From positions 248,001-312,000 of the forward strand of contig NZ_JACSQJ010000003.1 of NCBI RefSeq assembly GCF_014836665.1: a stretch of DNA of 64,000 nucleotides. Reading direction: 5' to 3'. The notes under the pieces are model-generated. The model made no database searches. It was not told where the DNA came from and was given only the letters and a program-made list of their open reading frames with translations. Shown here one piece after another: positions 19,701 through 30,851 of the stretch; the first letter of the stretch is position 1, and every line of letters begins with the position of its first letter. This DNA is from Luteimonas colneyensis (lineage in GTDB: Bacteria > Pseudomonadota > Gammaproteobacteria > Xanthomonadales > Xanthomonadaceae). Both the position numbers and the translations under genes were made by a program.

Positions 19701-20819
19701 CTACCCTGCCGGGCCGGCGTCGCCCGCCGACTGCGCGGGCACCAGGCGCAGGCGCAGGTCGTCGCCGACGCTGACGATGTCTTCGATCCGCAGCGCCATC
19801 CGCTGCGTCATGTCGTGGATGTCGAGGCCGGCGAACAGCGGGCGCGCCTGCGCGCCGAGCAGCACCGGCGCCATGTACAGCAGCACCTCGTCGACCAGCC
19901 CGGCCCGCATGAACGCACCCGCGAGCGTGGCGCCGGCCTCGACCTGCACCTCGTTGATGCCGCGCTGGGCCAGCACCCGCATCACCGCGGCCAGGTCGAG
20001 CGCGTTGCCGCTGGCTGGCACCGCCACGCGGTCGCTGGTGAAGTCCCGCGGCGGCTTGGCATTGGCGGCGTGCACGTAGAGCGTGGGCGCATCGCCTTCG
20101 CGCACCCGGCCGCGCGCCACCGTGGCCAGGCCGGGATCGAGCACCACGCGCAGCGGCGGCACGAAGTCCGCGTCGTCGTCCAGGCGCACGGTCAGCTGCG
20201 GGTCGTCGGCCATCACCGTGCCGGAACCGGTCAGCAGCGCGCCGGCCCGCGCGCGCCAGCGCATCACGTCGCGGCGCGAGGCCTCGCCACTGATCCACTT
20301 GGACTCGCCGCTGGCCAGCGCGGTATGGCCGTCCAGGCTCATCGCCAGCTTCACCCGCAGCCATGGCCGGCCGCGCACCACGCGCGACACGTAGCCGCGG
20401 TTGAGCGCCTGCGCGGCGGCCTCCATCAGCCCGTACTTGACCTCGATGCCGGCGGCGCGCAGGCGTTCGAAGCCGCTGCCGTCGACCTGCGGGAAGGGAT
20501 CGCGCATGGCCGCGACCACCCGCGACACGCCCGCGGCGACCAGCGCGTCTGCGCAGGGCCCGGTGCGCCCGGTGTGCGCGCAGGGTTCGAGCGTCACGTA
20601 GGCGGTGGCGCCGCGCGCGCGTTCGCCCGCGGCCTGCAGCGCGAACACTTCGGCATGCGGCCCGCCCTGGCGCTGGTGCCAGCCCTCGCCCACCACCTCG
20701 TCGCCGTGGGCCAGGACGCAGCCCACCATCGGGTTGGGCTTCGTGGTCCAGGCGCCGCGCCCGGCCAGCCGCAGCGCGCGCGCCATCATCACGTGGTCGG
20801 TTTCGGAATGGCCCTGCAT
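19701..20819 (-). CDS. ribD: Bifunctional riboflavin deaminase/reductase RibD
   Basis: RibD carries out two consecutive riboflavin steps, deamination of the pyrimidine and reduction of the ribosyl chain. The 372-residue protein has an N-terminal zinc deaminase domain (HAEVFALQ at 55-62; TLEPCAHTGRTGPC with Cys80 and Cys89). The C-terminal reductase domain has KLAMSLDGHTA, WISGEASRRDVMRWRA and EAGATLAGAF. The ATG at 20819 shares one base with the stop of the preceding DUF4272 gene (TGATG). Confidence 0.96.
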   Translation of the reverse strand: MQGHSETDHVMMARALRLAGRGAWTTKPNPMVGCVLAHGDEVVGEGWHQRQGGPHAEVFALQAAGERARGATAYVTLEPCAHTGRTGPCADALVAAGVSRVVAAMRDPFPQVDGSGFERLRAAGIEVKYGLMEAAAQALNRGYVSRVVRGRPWLRVKLAMSLDGHTALASGESKWISGEASRRDVMRWRARAGALLTGSGTVMADDPQLTVRLDDDADFVPPLRVVLDPGLATVARGRVREGDAPTLYVHAANAKPPRDFTSDRVAVPASGNALDLAAVMRVLAQRGINEVQVEAGATLAGAFMRAGLVDEVLLYMAPVLLGAQARPLFAGLDIHDMTQRMALRIEDIVSVGDDLRLRLVPAQSAGDAGPAG

Positions 20820-21538
20820 CAGGTGATGTTTTCCACTCTGGAATAGACGGGGTCGGCGCCGGCCAGCCAGCTCGCGGCGCGATGGCGCTCGCTGGCGATG
20901 CTGGTGCAGCGGAGGATCGCGTCGGGCTCGGCGCGATCGATGGTGTCGCCGTCGATAGCGAGGTCGCGGTCGAGGAGCGCGGCGGCATCGATGTCCAGGC
21001 GCGCCCAGCCGCCGGTGGCGACGACCGCGGCGAAGTCCATCGGGCCCGGGCGCAGCGAGTATTCGCGCAGGCGCCAGTGCACGGCCAGCTGCCGCGCCAG
21101 GAAGCCGTCGACCTCGTGCTCGGCGCGCAGGCTGGGGGCCTCCGGGGCGTCCAGCGCCGCGTCGTCGAGGAAGCGCAGCGGGCCGGCAAGGTCGTTGGGA
21201 TCGGCCAGCCGGTCGTGGGCCAGCGGCGGATGCGCGCCCAGCGCCCAGGCCAGCACGTACACGCCTTCGGCGCGCCAGCTCGCGTCGCGGGTGTCGGCGT
21301 CGCCCAGGCTGCCCGGGGGCGACTGGAGCAGGCGGGCCTCGCCCGGCTCCAGCGACCGGTCCAGCCCCGTACGCTCCAGCCACGCCAGCATCCGGGCCTG
21401 CCAGTCAGCGGCATCGGGGCGGGCGGCATCGGCCTCCATGGCGGCGCGCGCGGCGACGCTGAACAGCACCAGGGCGCGGCACAGCACCGCGTGCGCCTGC
21501 GGCCTCGGATGACGCCCTGGCTCGCCTGGTCCGCTCAT
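20819..21538 (-). CDS. DUF4272 family protein
   Basis: A 239-residue protein with no known function. The family pattern is a central DASWRAEGVYVLAWALG followed by PLRFLDDAALDAPEAP and a helix-rich C-terminal part with HWRLREYSL; this resembles DUF4272 proteins, sometimes annotated as hypothetical cytoplasmic proteins. No signal peptide or clear catalytic motif is visible, although residues 20-40 are hydrophobic. It starts 5 bp after nrdR and ends overlapping ribD, so it is translated as part of the riboflavin operon. An upstream extension exists in frame, but this ATG fits the tight spacing. Confidence 0.72.
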   Translation of the reverse strand: MSGPGEPGRHPRPQAHAVLCRALVLFSVAARAAMEADAARPDAADWQARMLAWLERTGLDRSLEPGEARLLQSPPGSLGDADTRDASWRAEGVYVLAWALGAHPPLAHDRLADPNDLAGPLRFLDDAALDAPEAPSLRAEHEVDGFLARQLAVHWRLREYSLRPGPMDFAAVVATGGWARLDIDAAALLDRDLAIDGDTIDRAEPDAILRCTSIASERHRAASWLAGADPVYSRVENIT

Positions 21539-21542
21539 CGGA

Positions 21543-22076
21543 TCAGCGCTTCCGGCCCTTGCCGGACGGGGGTTCGAAGGCCACGACCTCGCCCGCGAGC
21601 AGCGGCAGCTGGCCGTCGCCGGGGAGGTCGCGCTCGAGCCGGTCGAGCTCCTCGCGGAAGTCGGCCACGTCCTGGAAGGAGCGGTAGACCGAGGCAAACC
21701 GCACGTAGGCGACATGGTCGAGCTTGCGCAGCTCGGCCATCACGAATTCGCCGACCCGCCGCGAGGCGAGCTCGCGCTCCGTGGTCATGCGCAGCTGGTG
21801 GATGACGGCGCGCACCGCGGCCTCGATCTGCTCCTCCGATACCGGGCGCTTGTGCAGTGCGCGGTCGAAGCTCTGGCGCAGCTTGCGCGCGTCGAAGTGC
21901 TCGCGGCGGCCATCGGACTTGATGATCGCCGGCAGCTTCAGCTCGATCGTCTCGAGCGTCGAGAAGCGCTCGCCGCAGGCCTCGCACTCGCGCCGGCGGC
22001 GGATGGTCGCGCCATCGTCGCTCACGCGCGAATCGATGACCCGGGTGTCGACGTGCTGGCAGAAGGGGCAATGCAT
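21543..22076 (-). CDS. nrdR: Transcriptional repressor NrdR
   Basis: NrdR senses ATP/dATP through an ATP-cone and represses ribonucleotide reductase genes. The 177-residue protein has the zinc ribbon with Cys3, Cys6, Cys31 and Cys34, the following [16 protein letters not shown] motif, and an ATP-cone segment from about residue 49. It is slightly longer than the usual ~150 residues because of a basic tail (PPSGKGRKR). The glyA-nrdR-ribD order is conserved in related genera. Confidence 0.96.
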   Translation of the reverse strand: MHCPFCQHVDTRVIDSRVSDDGATIRRRRECEACGERFSTLETIELKLPAIIKSDGRREHFDARKLRQSFDRALHKRPVSEEQIEAAVRAVIHQLRMTTERELASRRVGEFVMAELRKLDHVAYVRFASVYRSFQDVADFREELDRLERDLPGDGQLPLLAGEVVAFEPPSGKGRKR

Positions 22077-22175
22077 CGCTGCGGCGGCGTCAGAGGTCGT
22101 GGTTGGACGGCAGCGGGAACGCCGCGCACCCGGGCTCGCCGGCGCAGCTGGCCGGCGCGCCGGCGCGCCCGCGCA

Positions 22176-23444
22176 TCAGCCGTAGACCGGCAGGCGCCGG
22201 CACTGGGCCACGACCTTGCCGCGCACCGCCTCGATCACCGCCTCGTCCGCCGGCGCGTCCAGCACGTCGCAGATCCAGCCGGCCAGGTCGATGCAGTCGG
22301 CCTCGGTGTAGCCGCGCGTAGTCACCGCCGGGGTGCCCAGGCGCAGGCCCGAGGTCACGAAGGGCTTCTGCGGGTCGTTGGGCACCGCGTTCTTGTTGAC
22401 GGTGATGTTGGCGCGGCCCAGGGCCTCTTCCGCGGCCTTTCCGGTGACGCCCTTGCCGATCATGTCGACCAGCATCAGGTGGTTCTCGGTGCCGCCCGAG
22501 ACGATGCGGTAGCCGCGGTCGATGATCACCCTGGCCATCGCCTGGGCGTTCTTCACCACCTGCTGCTGGTAGGCCTTGAACTCCGGCTCCAGCGCTTCCT
22601 TGAAGGCCACGGCCTTGGCCGCGATCACGTGCATCAGCGGGCCGCCCTGGATGCCCGGGAACACGATCGACTGCAGCTTCTTGGTGATGTCGTCGGCGTG
22701 CTCGCCCATCGCGGCGCGGCTGCCGACGATGATGCCGCCGCGCGGGCCGCGGAGCGTCTTGTGGGTGGTCGAAGTGACCACGTGCGCGTGCGGCACGGGG
22801 TTCGGGTACACGCCCGCGGCCACCAGGCCGGCGACGTGGGCCATGTCGACGAAGAGGTACGCGCCGACCTTGTCGGCGATGGCGCGGAAGCGCGCCCAGT
22901 CGATCTTCTGCGAATATGCGCTGAAGCCGGCCACGACCATCTTCGGCCTGTGTTCCACCGCCAGGCGCTCGACCTCGTCGTAGTCGATCAGGCCTTCGTC
23001 GTTGACGCCGTACTGCACGGCGTTGAACAGCTTGCCGCTGGCGTTGACCTTGGCGCCGTGGGTGAGGTGGCCGCCGTGGGCCAGGCTCATGCCGAGGATG
23101 GTGTCGCCGGGCTTGAGCAGGGCGAAGTAGACGGCCTGGTTGGCCTGCGAGCCGGAATGCGGCTGGACGTTGGCATAGTCCGCGCCGAAGAGCTGCTTCA
23201 CGCGGTCCAGCGCCAGCTGCTCGGCGACGTCGACGAACTCGCAGCCACCGTAGTAGCGCTTGCCGGGATAGCCCTCGGCGTACTTGTTGGTGAGCTGGCT
23301 GCCCTGGGCCTCCATGACGCGGGGGCTGGCGTAGTTCTCGCTGGCAATCAGCTCGACGTGGTCCTCCTGCCGGCGGGTTTCGGCGGCGATCGCCGCGGCC
23401 AGTTCAGGATCGTAGGCTTCGATGCGCGCGTCGCGAGGAAACAT
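22176..23444 (-). CDS. glyA: Serine hydroxymethyltransferase
   Basis: GlyA interconverts serine and glycine and supplies one-carbon units on tetrahydrofolate. The 422-residue PLP enzyme has [39 protein letters not shown] and the PLP lysine in [13 protein letters not shown] (Lys229). The ATG at 23444 follows a GGAG ribosome site and a -10-like TACAAT at 23479-23474. The 99-bp gap to nrdR holds only GC-rich inverted repeats. Confidence 0.97.
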   Translation of the reverse strand: MFPRDARIEAYDPELAAAIAAETRRQEDHVELIASENYASPRVMEAQGSQLTNKYAEGYPGKRYYGGCEFVDVAEQLALDRVKQLFGADYANVQPHSGSQANQAVYFALLKPGDTILGMSLAHGGHLTHGAKVNASGKLFNAVQYGVNDEGLIDYDEVERLAVEHRPKMVVAGFSAYSQKIDWARFRAIADKVGAYLFVDMAHVAGLVAAGVYPNPVPHAHVVTSTTHKTLRGPRGGIIVGSRAAMGEHADDITKKLQSIVFPGIQGGPLMHVIAAKAVAFKEALEPEFKAYQQQVVKNAQAMARVIIDRGYRIVSGGTENHLMLVDMIGKGVTGKAAEEALGRANITVNKNAVPNDPQKPFVTSGLRLGTPAVTTRGYTEADCIDLAGWICDVLDAPADEAVIEAVRGKVVAQCRRLPVYG

Positions 23445-23473
23445 GCCAGCTCCAGGGGCCGTGGGGACGGGCC

Positions 23474-23479
23474 ATTGTA
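23474..23479 (-). promoter_or_regulatory. -10-like element upstream of glyA
   Basis: TACAAT on the minus strand about 30 nt before the glyA ATG; the -35 region is GC-rich and not recognisable. Confidence 0.35.
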
Positions 23480-23516
23480 GCCCGCCCCCGTGCCCCGGAC
23501 CGGCGGTGGCCGGAAC

Positions 23517-24005
23517 TCAGCGGCCCAGGATCACGTCGGCGATGATCCCGGTGGCGATGGCCACCAGCAGGAAGTCGCCGGTGTCGCTGCGGCGCCAGTG
23601 GTGGCCCCGCGGCGGGTGGCGCAGGCCGTACGGGCCGTAATCGTGGACCACGTAGGTCGGGGCGTAGCCGGCATGGCGGTAGTGGTGGCCGCGCGCCCAC
23701 GGCGGCGGGCCGCGATGGCGCACCACCACCCGCGGCGGCGGCGCGTAGACCACCCGGACGTCGCGGCGGTCATAGCGGCGGTCGTAGCGGTCGTAGCGGT
23801 CGTAGCGGTCGCGGCGGTCATGGCGGCGATCATCCCGGCGCGCCTGGCGATGGTCGCGGCGGTACTCCCCGCGGCGCCAGTCCTGGCTGGAATGGCCACG
23901 GTCATGCCCGCGGCGGTGGTGGTCGCGCGCCTCCGCCGGAGCCGCGAAGGCGACTCCGAGCGCAAGCGCGAGGGCGGCAAGTCCAAGGGTGCGGATCGGG
24001 TTCAT
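23517..24005 (-). CDS. RcnB-like periplasmic protein
   Basis: A 162-residue secreted protein related to RcnB, a periplasmic factor tied to nickel/cobalt homeostasis in E. coli. A Sec signal (LAALALALGVAFAAPAEA) is followed by a very His/Arg/Asp/Tyr-rich region including the repeat DRYDRYDRYDRRYDRR. The RcnB-like C-terminus is HHWRRSDTGDFLLVAIATG plus a short hydrophobic end. The start ATG at 24005 was chosen because it directly precedes the signal sequence. The metal link is inferred from family similarity and histidine content, and no metal transporter is adjacent. Confidence 0.75.
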   Translation of the reverse strand: MNPIRTLGLAALALALGVAFAAPAEARDHHRRGHDRGHSSQDWRRGEYRRDHRQARRDDRRHDRRDRYDRYDRYDRRYDRRDVRVVYAPPPRVVVRHRGPPPWARGHHYRHAGYAPTYVVHDYGPYGLRHPPRGHHWRRSDTGDFLLVAIATGIIADVILGR

Positions 24006-24149
24006 CACGACTCTCCGGTGGAGGGGCTGTGAAGCGACTATCCCGCGCGGGGGCTGAACCACCGCGTTACCGGCGCGTCATCGGCGCGCAGCGCCTGGAC
24101 CCGTTCATTTCGCGGCCGGGCTGGCACCTCGGCCCGGCCCTCGAAGCCT

Positions 24150-24155
24150 TATAAT
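24150..24155 (+). promoter_or_regulatory. -10 element upstream of ettA
   Basis: A perfect TATAAT, striking in this GC-rich DNA, 74 bp before the ettA start. No good -35 at 16-18 bp spacing. The 223-bp gap between rcnB-like and ettA shows nothing else recognisable. Confidence 0.5.
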
Positions 24156-24228
24156 CGGCGCATCCCAATTCGCCGTCTTCCGCCCATGGCCACCGCCCGG
24201 GCGGCGGCCACGCTGCACCGGAGCTCCC

Positions 24229-25890
<1,662 letters not shown>

Positions 25891-25901
25891 CTAAAGCGTC
25901 T

Positions 25902-26289
25902 GCCACGGATTTGCGCGGATGACGCGGATTTACAGGAATAAAGCAAAAGACGATTTGTAGGAGCAGCTATAGCTGCGACCACAGGCCGCCTTGAACGAGG
26001 CAGAGAAGGCGTTTCAACCACGGATGACGCGGATCACGCGGGTTTGCGCGTATCTTGCCGAGGCAAGGATGTTGCAGGAAATGCACCAGAAGAAAAAACG
26101 TTCCCGGAGCGTATTGCGTGCGCTGGCCTCGAGGGGATCCGTGTACATCCGCGTGATCCGCGTCATCCGTGGTTGAAAGGCTTTCGAGACCATGACCAAG
26201 GCGGCCTGTGGTCGCAGCTGTAGCTGCTCCTACAGGTGCTTTTCCGCCTTATCCGTGTAAATCCGCGTCCATCCGCGCAAATCCGTGGC
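25902..26289. repeat. 388-bp concentric three-layer palindrome
   Basis: This fills the gap between ettA and pyrF. The outer arms, 25902-25934 and 26256-26289, are GGAT-type iterons (GCCACGGATTTGCGCGGAT plus GACGCGGATTTACA, one base deleted). The middle arms, 25956-25992 and 26198-26234, pair at 36 of 37 bases and contain the REP-like core. The inner arms, 26012-26041 and 26149-26178, are perfect 30-base complements of the GGAT type. All three pairs centre on about 26095. The unpaired centre holds GCCGAGGCAAGG, also present in the copy at 58.8 kb. Small open frames here are artefacts of the repeats. Confidence 0.9.
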
Positions 26290-26302
26290 AAAAGGAATCC
26301 CC

Positions 26303-27139
26303 ATGACCTTCATGCAGACCCTCAGGCAGCGCTGGACCGATTCGGGTTCGCTGGTCTGCGTCGGACTGGACCCCGAGCCGGCGAAGTTCCCGGCCCGGTT
26401 CGAGGGCGATGCCGATGCGGTGTTCGGGTTCTGCCGCGACATCGTGGACGCCACTGCGGAGTACGCCTGCGCGTTCAAGCCGCAGATCGCGCACTTCGCG
26501 GCGCTGGGTGCGGAAGCGGCGCTCGAGCGACTAGTCGCGCACATCCATTCGGCGCATCCGGGCATCCCGGTGATCCTCGACGCCAAGCGCGGCGACATCG
26601 GTTCGACGGCGCAGCGCTATGCGGCCGAGGCTTTCGACCGCTACGGCGCGGATGCGGTCACCGCCAATCCCTATCTCGGCGGTGATTCGCTGCAGCCCTT
26701 CCTCGAGCGCGCCGACCGCGGCGTCGTCATCCTCTGCCGCACCTCCAATCCGGGCGGCGCCGATCTCCAGGACCTCGAGGTCGCCGGCCCAGGCTCCGGC
26801 ACGCCCCGCCCGCTGTACCAGCACGTCGCCGCGACCGCGGCACGGACGTGGAACGGCCACGGCAACGTGGCGCTGGTGGTCGGCGCGACCTGGCCGGAGC
26901 AGCTGCGCGAGGTGCGGGCCATCGTCGGCGACATGCCGCTGCTGGTGCCGGGCGTCGGCGCCCAGGGCGGCGACGCCGAGGCCGTGGTGCGCAATGCGCG
27001 CACCGCCGACGGCACCGGGCTGATGGTGAGCTCGTCGCGGGCGATCCTGTATGCATCCGCGGGCGACGACTACGCGGACGCGGCCGCACGCGCCGCCCGC
27101 GCGCTGCGCGACAGCCTCGACGCCGCGCGCCGGGGCTGA
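26303..27139 (+). CDS. pyrF: Orotidine 5'-phosphate decarboxylase (long type)
   Basis: PyrF catalyses the last step of UMP synthesis. The 278-residue protein belongs to the longer subfamily (about 270-280 residues) rather than the ~230-residue E. coli type. Its active-site Lys/Asp cluster is in [13 protein letters not shown] (Lys95, Asp98), with CVGLDPEP near the start and [10 protein letters not shown] near the phosphate-binding end. The ATG at 26303 has the ribosome site AAAGGAA; a GTG 18 nt upstream lies at the edge of the adjoining repeat and is less likely. Confidence 0.95.
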   Translation: MTFMQTLRQRWTDSGSLVCVGLDPEPAKFPARFEGDADAVFGFCRDIVDATAEYACAFKPQIAHFAALGAEAALERLVAHIHSAHPGIPVILDAKRGDIGSTAQRYAAEAFDRYGADAVTANPYLGGDSLQPFLERADRGVVILCRTSNPGGADLQDLEVAGPGSGTPRPLYQHVAATAARTWNGHGNVALVVGATWPEQLREVRAIVGDMPLLVPGVGAQGGDAEAVVRNARTADGTGLMVSSSRAILYASAGDDYADAAARAARALRDSLDAARRG

Positions 27140-27224
27140 GCGGCCGGCGCCGCTTGCCGCCGGCGTCACGCAGCCCGGATATCCTCGTCCGACGGCATCA
27201 CTGCCGGATTCCGGACGGATATCG

Positions 27225-27887
27225 ATGACCCGATACGCCCTGCCTTCCACGCTCGCCCTGGTCCTCGCCGCCTGCGGCCAGGCCACGGCGCCTGCCACGC
27301 CGGCGGATGCCGCGGCGACCGCCAGCGCGCAAACGCCTCCCGCCTCCGTCACCGCCGCAGCGCCGCCCACGCCGGACCTGATCGCAGGCACCGGCCTGCC
27401 CACGACGGCGGCGGAACCGGCCACCGACGAAGTGGCCGCGACGCCCGGCAGCGACGCCGAGGACACCCAGTACTTCGACTTCAGCGGCGCGGCGCTCGCC
27501 CGCGTGCGCAGCGACGCGCGCCCGGCCACGCCGGCGCTGCGGGATGCGGCCCGGCGCCTGGTCGACGACACCGGCAGGGAGCGCGGCTGCGGCACCTACC
27601 CCGAGGGCGAACGCCTGTTCCTGCTCGACCTGGACGGCCAGCCGGGCGACGAGGCCCTGCTGCTGTACACCATGGAAGGCTGCGGTGGCGGCGGCAATTA
27701 TTACGATCGCAGCGGCTACGTGCTGCGCGAAGCGGATGGCGGGTGGACGCCGGTGGCCGAGTTCCCGCTGGGCACGAAGCTCGTCGGGAACGCCACGATC
27801 AGCGCGCTCGAGCCGGGCGTCTTGGTGGTGGGGCCGGAGGGCGACAGCCTGTTCGAGCAGCAGCGGGTGGAGATTCCGCCGCGCTGA
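27225..27887 (+). CDS. Putative lipoprotein of unknown function
   Basis: Not recognised as a known family. The 220-residue product has a lipobox (ALVLAACG, Cys near residue 17) and then about 60 residues of Ala/Thr/Pro-rich linker. A compact C-terminal domain has a Cys pair (RGCGTYPEG ... MEGCGGGGNYYDR) and an acidic LLDLDGQPGDEALLLYTMEG stretch reminiscent of repeats that report on calculated volumes or metal-free beta structures. It should sit in the outer membrane facing the periplasm. It stands alone, convergent with pncB. Confidence 0.75.
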   Translation: MTRYALPSTLALVLAACGQATAPATPADAAATASAQTPPASVTAAAPPTPDLIAGTGLPTTAAEPATDEVAATPGSDAEDTQYFDFSGAALARVRSDARPATPALRDAARRLVDDTGRERGCGTYPEGERLFLLDLDGQPGDEALLLYTMEGCGGGGNYYDRSGYVLREADGGWTPVAEFPLGTKLVGNATISALEPGVLVVGPEGDSLFEQQRVEIPPR

Positions 27888-27901
27888 GGCGGGCGGAGGG
27901 G

Positions 27902-27926
27902 GTCGCAGCTTTAGCTGCTCCTACAG
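27902..27926. repeat. REP-like element overlapping the end of pncB
   Basis: GTCGCAGCTTTAGCTGCTCC plus TACAG, the reverse orientation of the element at 19009. On the minus strand its CTGTAGGAGC start supplies the TAG stop codon of pncB. Confidence 0.7.
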
Positions 27927-29123
27927 GGGGCGGGTGGTCGCCTCCGCGGGGTGGCTGGGGACCTCGAACACCTGGCGCAGGTAGCGCAGGTAGCCCTCGT
28001 CGTCGACCATGGTCTTGCCGGGCGTGTCGCTGAGCTTGGCCACCGGCTGGCCGTTGCAGGCCACCATCTTCAGCACGATCTGCAGCGCCTTCGGGCCGGT
28101 GTCGTTGGTGAGGTTGGTGCCGATGCCGAAGGAGGTGCGGCAGCGCCCGCGGAAGCGCTCGTACAGCGCCATCACCTGGCCGATGTCGAGGCCGTCGCTG
28201 AAGACCAGCGTGCGCGTGCGCGGATCGATCCGCATCGTCTCGAGGTGCGCCAGCATGCGCTCGCCCCATTCGAAGGGATCGCCGGAGTCGTGGCGCATGC
28301 CGTCGAACAGCTTGCAGAAGTAGAGGTCGAAGTCGCGCAGGAAGGCCTCGAGCCCGATCACGTCGGTGAGCGCGATGCCGAGGTCGCCGCGGTACTCCTG
28401 CGCCCAGGCCTCGAACGCCGCCTTCTGCGAATCGCGCAGGCGCGGACCCAGCGCCTGGTGCGCCTGCAGCCATTCATGCGCCATCGTGCCCTGCGGCACC
28501 AGGCCGTGGCGGCGGGCGATATCGACGTTGCTGGTGCCGGCGAACTTCGGCCCCAGCAGCTCCGCCAGCCGCGGCACCAGCCGCTCCTGCCAGGCCTGCG
28601 AGTAGCGCCGGCGCGTGCCGAAATCGGTGATGCGGCAGTCCTCGTAGCCGACCGCGGCGTCGATCCGGTCGACCTTGGCCTGCAGCCGGCGCAGCCCTTC
28701 GGCCTCGTCGGCCGGACCATGCTCGCCCACCGACCAGGCCTCGCTGACGATGGCCAGCAGCGGCACTTCGAACAGGATCGTGTGCAGCCACGGCCCTTCC
28801 ACGACCAGCGACAGCCCGCCCTGCTCGTCGTCGCTGCGCTCCAGCCGCACGTGGCGACGATCCAGCCGGAACAGGCCGAGGAAGTCGACGAAGTCCGGCT
28901 TGATGAAGCGCAGGCCGCGCATGTAGTCGAGTTCGTCGGCGCTGAAGCGCAGCCCGCACAGCGCATCGATCGCGTCCGACACTGCGTCGATGTGCCGCGC
29001 CAGGTCGACGCCCGGCGAGCGGCAGCGGAAGCGGTAGCGCACCTGCGCGGCCGGGTAGCGATGCAGCACCGCCTGCATCATCGTGAACTTGTACAGGTCG
29101 GTGTCGAGCAGCGAATGGATCAT
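27921..29123 (-). CDS. pncB: Nicotinate phosphoribosyltransferase
   Basis: PncB makes nicotinate mononucleotide from nicotinate in NAD salvage. The 400-residue protein has the expected start ([20 protein letters not shown]), the [10 protein letters not shown] region, [29 protein letters not shown] with the GTMAHEW motif, and GIGTNLTND for phosphate binding. The ATG at 29123 overlaps the glycosyltransferase stop (ATGA). The last codons (ATTRPL then TAG) run into a REP-like element, so the C-terminus may have been reset by that repeat. Confidence 0.95.
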   Translation of the reverse strand: MIHSLLDTDLYKFTMMQAVLHRYPAAQVRYRFRCRSPGVDLARHIDAVSDAIDALCGLRFSADELDYMRGLRFIKPDFVDFLGLFRLDRRHVRLERSDDEQGGLSLVVEGPWLHTILFEVPLLAIVSEAWSVGEHGPADEAEGLRRLQAKVDRIDAAVGYEDCRITDFGTRRRYSQAWQERLVPRLAELLGPKFAGTSNVDIARRHGLVPQGTMAHEWLQAHQALGPRLRDSQKAAFEAWAQEYRGDLGIALTDVIGLEAFLRDFDLYFCKLFDGMRHDSGDPFEWGERMLAHLETMRIDPRTRTLVFSDGLDIGQVMALYERFRGRCRTSFGIGTNLTNDTGPKALQIVLKMVACNGQPVAKLSDTPGKTMVDDEGYLRYLRQVFEVPSHPAEATTRPL

Positions 29124-29989
29124 GGCGTGCCGGCGCGCAGGGCCGTGGCGAGTATCCGCGGCAGGCGTGAAAGCCAGTGCGCCCAGATCGCCAGCCAGAC
29201 GCCGGCGCGCACGGCCGGGCCGCGCGCAGGCGCCTCGAAGCGGCGGAAATAGCGCCACAGCCCGCGGTGCTTGTGCCACTCGACGAAGAACGGCCGCGCG
29301 CGCGAGGACACCCCGCGCAGGTGCAGCACGCGCACGTCGTTGGCGACCGCGACGGTGGCCCCGGCCAGGCGCGCGCGCCGGCACAGGTCCAGGTCCTCGG
29401 CGTGCAGGCGGTAGCCGGCGTCGAAGCCGCCGATGCGCTCGAACAGCGTGCGCGGCAGCAGCATCAGCGCGCCTGACACCGCCTCCACCGGCTGCAGCGC
29501 GACGCCCTCGTCGATGGCGACGTCCAGCGGCCGGCCGCGGCCCGCGCGCAGCGGACCGCGCAGCATCGCGGCGAAGTCGGGATCGTTGCGGCGCGCGGCG
29601 CCGTCGCGCACGCCGGCCTCGTCGACGAGGTCGGCGCCGAGCAGCGCCTCGCCCGCCAGGCCGCGCGCATGCGCCAGCAGCCTCGCGAAGGTGTCCGGCT
29701 CGACCACGCAGTCGGGATTGACGAAGGCCAGCCAAGGCGCGTCGCTGTCGGCCGCGCCCTGGTTGCAGGCGGTGGCGAAGCCGGGATTGTCGGGATTGGC
29801 GACGAAGCGCAGGCGCGCATCGGCCAGCGCATGCCGCTGGACCACGGCCAGGGTGTCGTCGCTGGAGGCGTTGTCGACGACGCGGATGGCGATGACGCCG
29901 GCCGCCGCGCGCAGTCGCGACAGGCAGGCGTCGATGCTCGACGCGCTCTCGTGGCTGACCACGATGGCGGCGATGCCGTCGCCGCTCAT
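29120..29989 (-). CDS. Family 2 glycosyltransferase (rhamnosyltransferase-like)
   Basis: A 289-residue GT-A fold enzyme: [18 protein letters not shown] at the start, [10 protein letters not shown] for nucleotide binding, [23 protein letters not shown] as the DXD-like metal site, [18 protein letters not shown] and [11 protein letters not shown]. This pattern matches bacterial rhamnosyl- and related transferases, but acceptor and sugar cannot be told. A hydrophobic C-terminal segment ([16 protein letters not shown]) may associate with the membrane. It overlaps both neighbouring genes by 4 nt. Confidence 0.85.
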   Translation of the reverse strand: MSGDGIAAIVVSHESASSIDACLSRLRAAAGVIAIRVVDNASSDDTLAVVQRHALADARLRFVANPDNPGFATACNQGAADSDAPWLAFVNPDCVVEPDTFARLLAHARGLAGEALLGADLVDEAGVRDGAARRNDPDFAAMLRGPLRAGRGRPLDVAIDEGVALQPVEAVSGALMLLPRTLFERIGGFDAGYRLHAEDLDLCRRARLAGATVAVANDVRVLHLRGVSSRARPFFVEWHKHRGLWRYFRRFEAPARGPAVRAGVWLAIWAHWLSRLPRILATALRAGTP

Positions 29990-30849
29990 GGCGCGAACAG
30001 CTCGTGCTGCGCAGGCGGGTCGATGCCGTCCAGGCGCTGCGCCAGCGCCCTCCGGCAGTCCACGAGCGGGTCGTGCATCAGGAACCGCGCCAGCCGCGGC
30101 GGCCAGGCCGGCCAGCGCGCCGCCAGCGCCTCGAGATCGCCGTCAGCGGGCCCGCCTTCGCCCCGGCGCGCGACGAAGGCGGTCTCGCACAGCGCGTTGC
30201 GCCAGCCCAGGCCGGCCATGCGCAGCGAAAGATCGATCAGCGCCGCGTACCAGGACGCGTAGCTGGCGGCATCCAGGCCGCCGGCCTTGGCGCGCGCGCG
30301 GCCGCGGATGAACACCGCATGGTCGATCGCGGCGGGCAGCTCCGGATGCAGCTGCGGCATGGTCTCGGCGGCGCGCGACAGGCGCGCCAGCCCGGCGCCG
30401 TCCGGCTGCGGCGACACCTCGCCGCAGGCCGGCCAGGCCGCGGCCTCGCCGGCATTGCACCAGGGCGTGGCCGTCGCGATTGCGCCGTCGCGCGCGGCGC
30501 AGGCGGCGAGCTGCCGGGCCCAGCCCGGACCCGGCACGGCGTCGGGTGCGAGCACGATCACGTCGGCGTCGCCGCAGGCCGCGAGCACTTCGTCGAGGTG
30601 CGCGACCTCGCCCAGCGGCCGCTGCCGCCGCGTGTATTCCGCGCGCAGCGGCGTGCGCCCTAGCCAGCGCTCGATGATCGCCAGCCCGCGCGGGCCGGCC
30701 TGCGCGTCGTCCGCCAGCCACACGCGCGTACCCGCCGGCGTGCCGGCATCGAGCGCGGCCAGGCACGCGTCCAGGGTGCCGTCGTCGAGCGCGACCGGCA
30801 GCAGCACCACCGGCAGCTCGGGCGTGCCGGAGTGCACTCCGCCGGCCAT
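29986..30849 (-). CDS. Glycosyltransferase-like protein (family 2, divergent)
   Basis: A 287-residue protein with a weak GT2 pattern: [31 protein letters not shown] in the nucleotide-binding position, and [19 protein letters not shown] in place of the DXD strand. [16 protein letters not shown] resembles xanthomonad proteins annotated as glycosyltransferases. The canonical metal-binding DXD is not obvious, so activity is uncertain; it might be an accessory or inactive partner of the following enzyme. It begins 2 bp after gspD and ends overlapping the next glycosyltransferase. Confidence 0.65.
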   Translation of the reverse strand: MAGGVHSGTPELPVVLLPVALDDGTLDACLAALDAGTPAGTRVWLADDAQAGPRGLAIIERWLGRTPLRAEYTRRQRPLGEVAHLDEVLAACGDADVIVLAPDAVPGPGWARQLAACAARDGAIATATPWCNAGEAAAWPACGEVSPQPDGAGLARLSRAAETMPQLHPELPAAIDHAVFIRGRARAKAGGLDAASYASWYAALIDLSLRMAGLGWRNALCETAFVARRGEGGPADGDLEALAARWPAWPPRLARFLMHDPLVDCRRALAQRLDGIDPPAQHELFAP

Positions 30850-30851
30850 GC

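Noticed and set aside
23517-24005. Histidine-rich tandem triplets as a CRISPR-like or regulatory repeat array
   Set aside because: The 9-base units are in frame within a signal-peptide-bearing coding sequence and lack spacers.
25991-26199. Two overlapping ~60-codon open frames on opposite strands in the ettA-pyrF gap
   Set aside because: They are mirror images created by the palindrome (both read as KAFQPRMTRITR-like), with no ribosome site; repeat artefacts.
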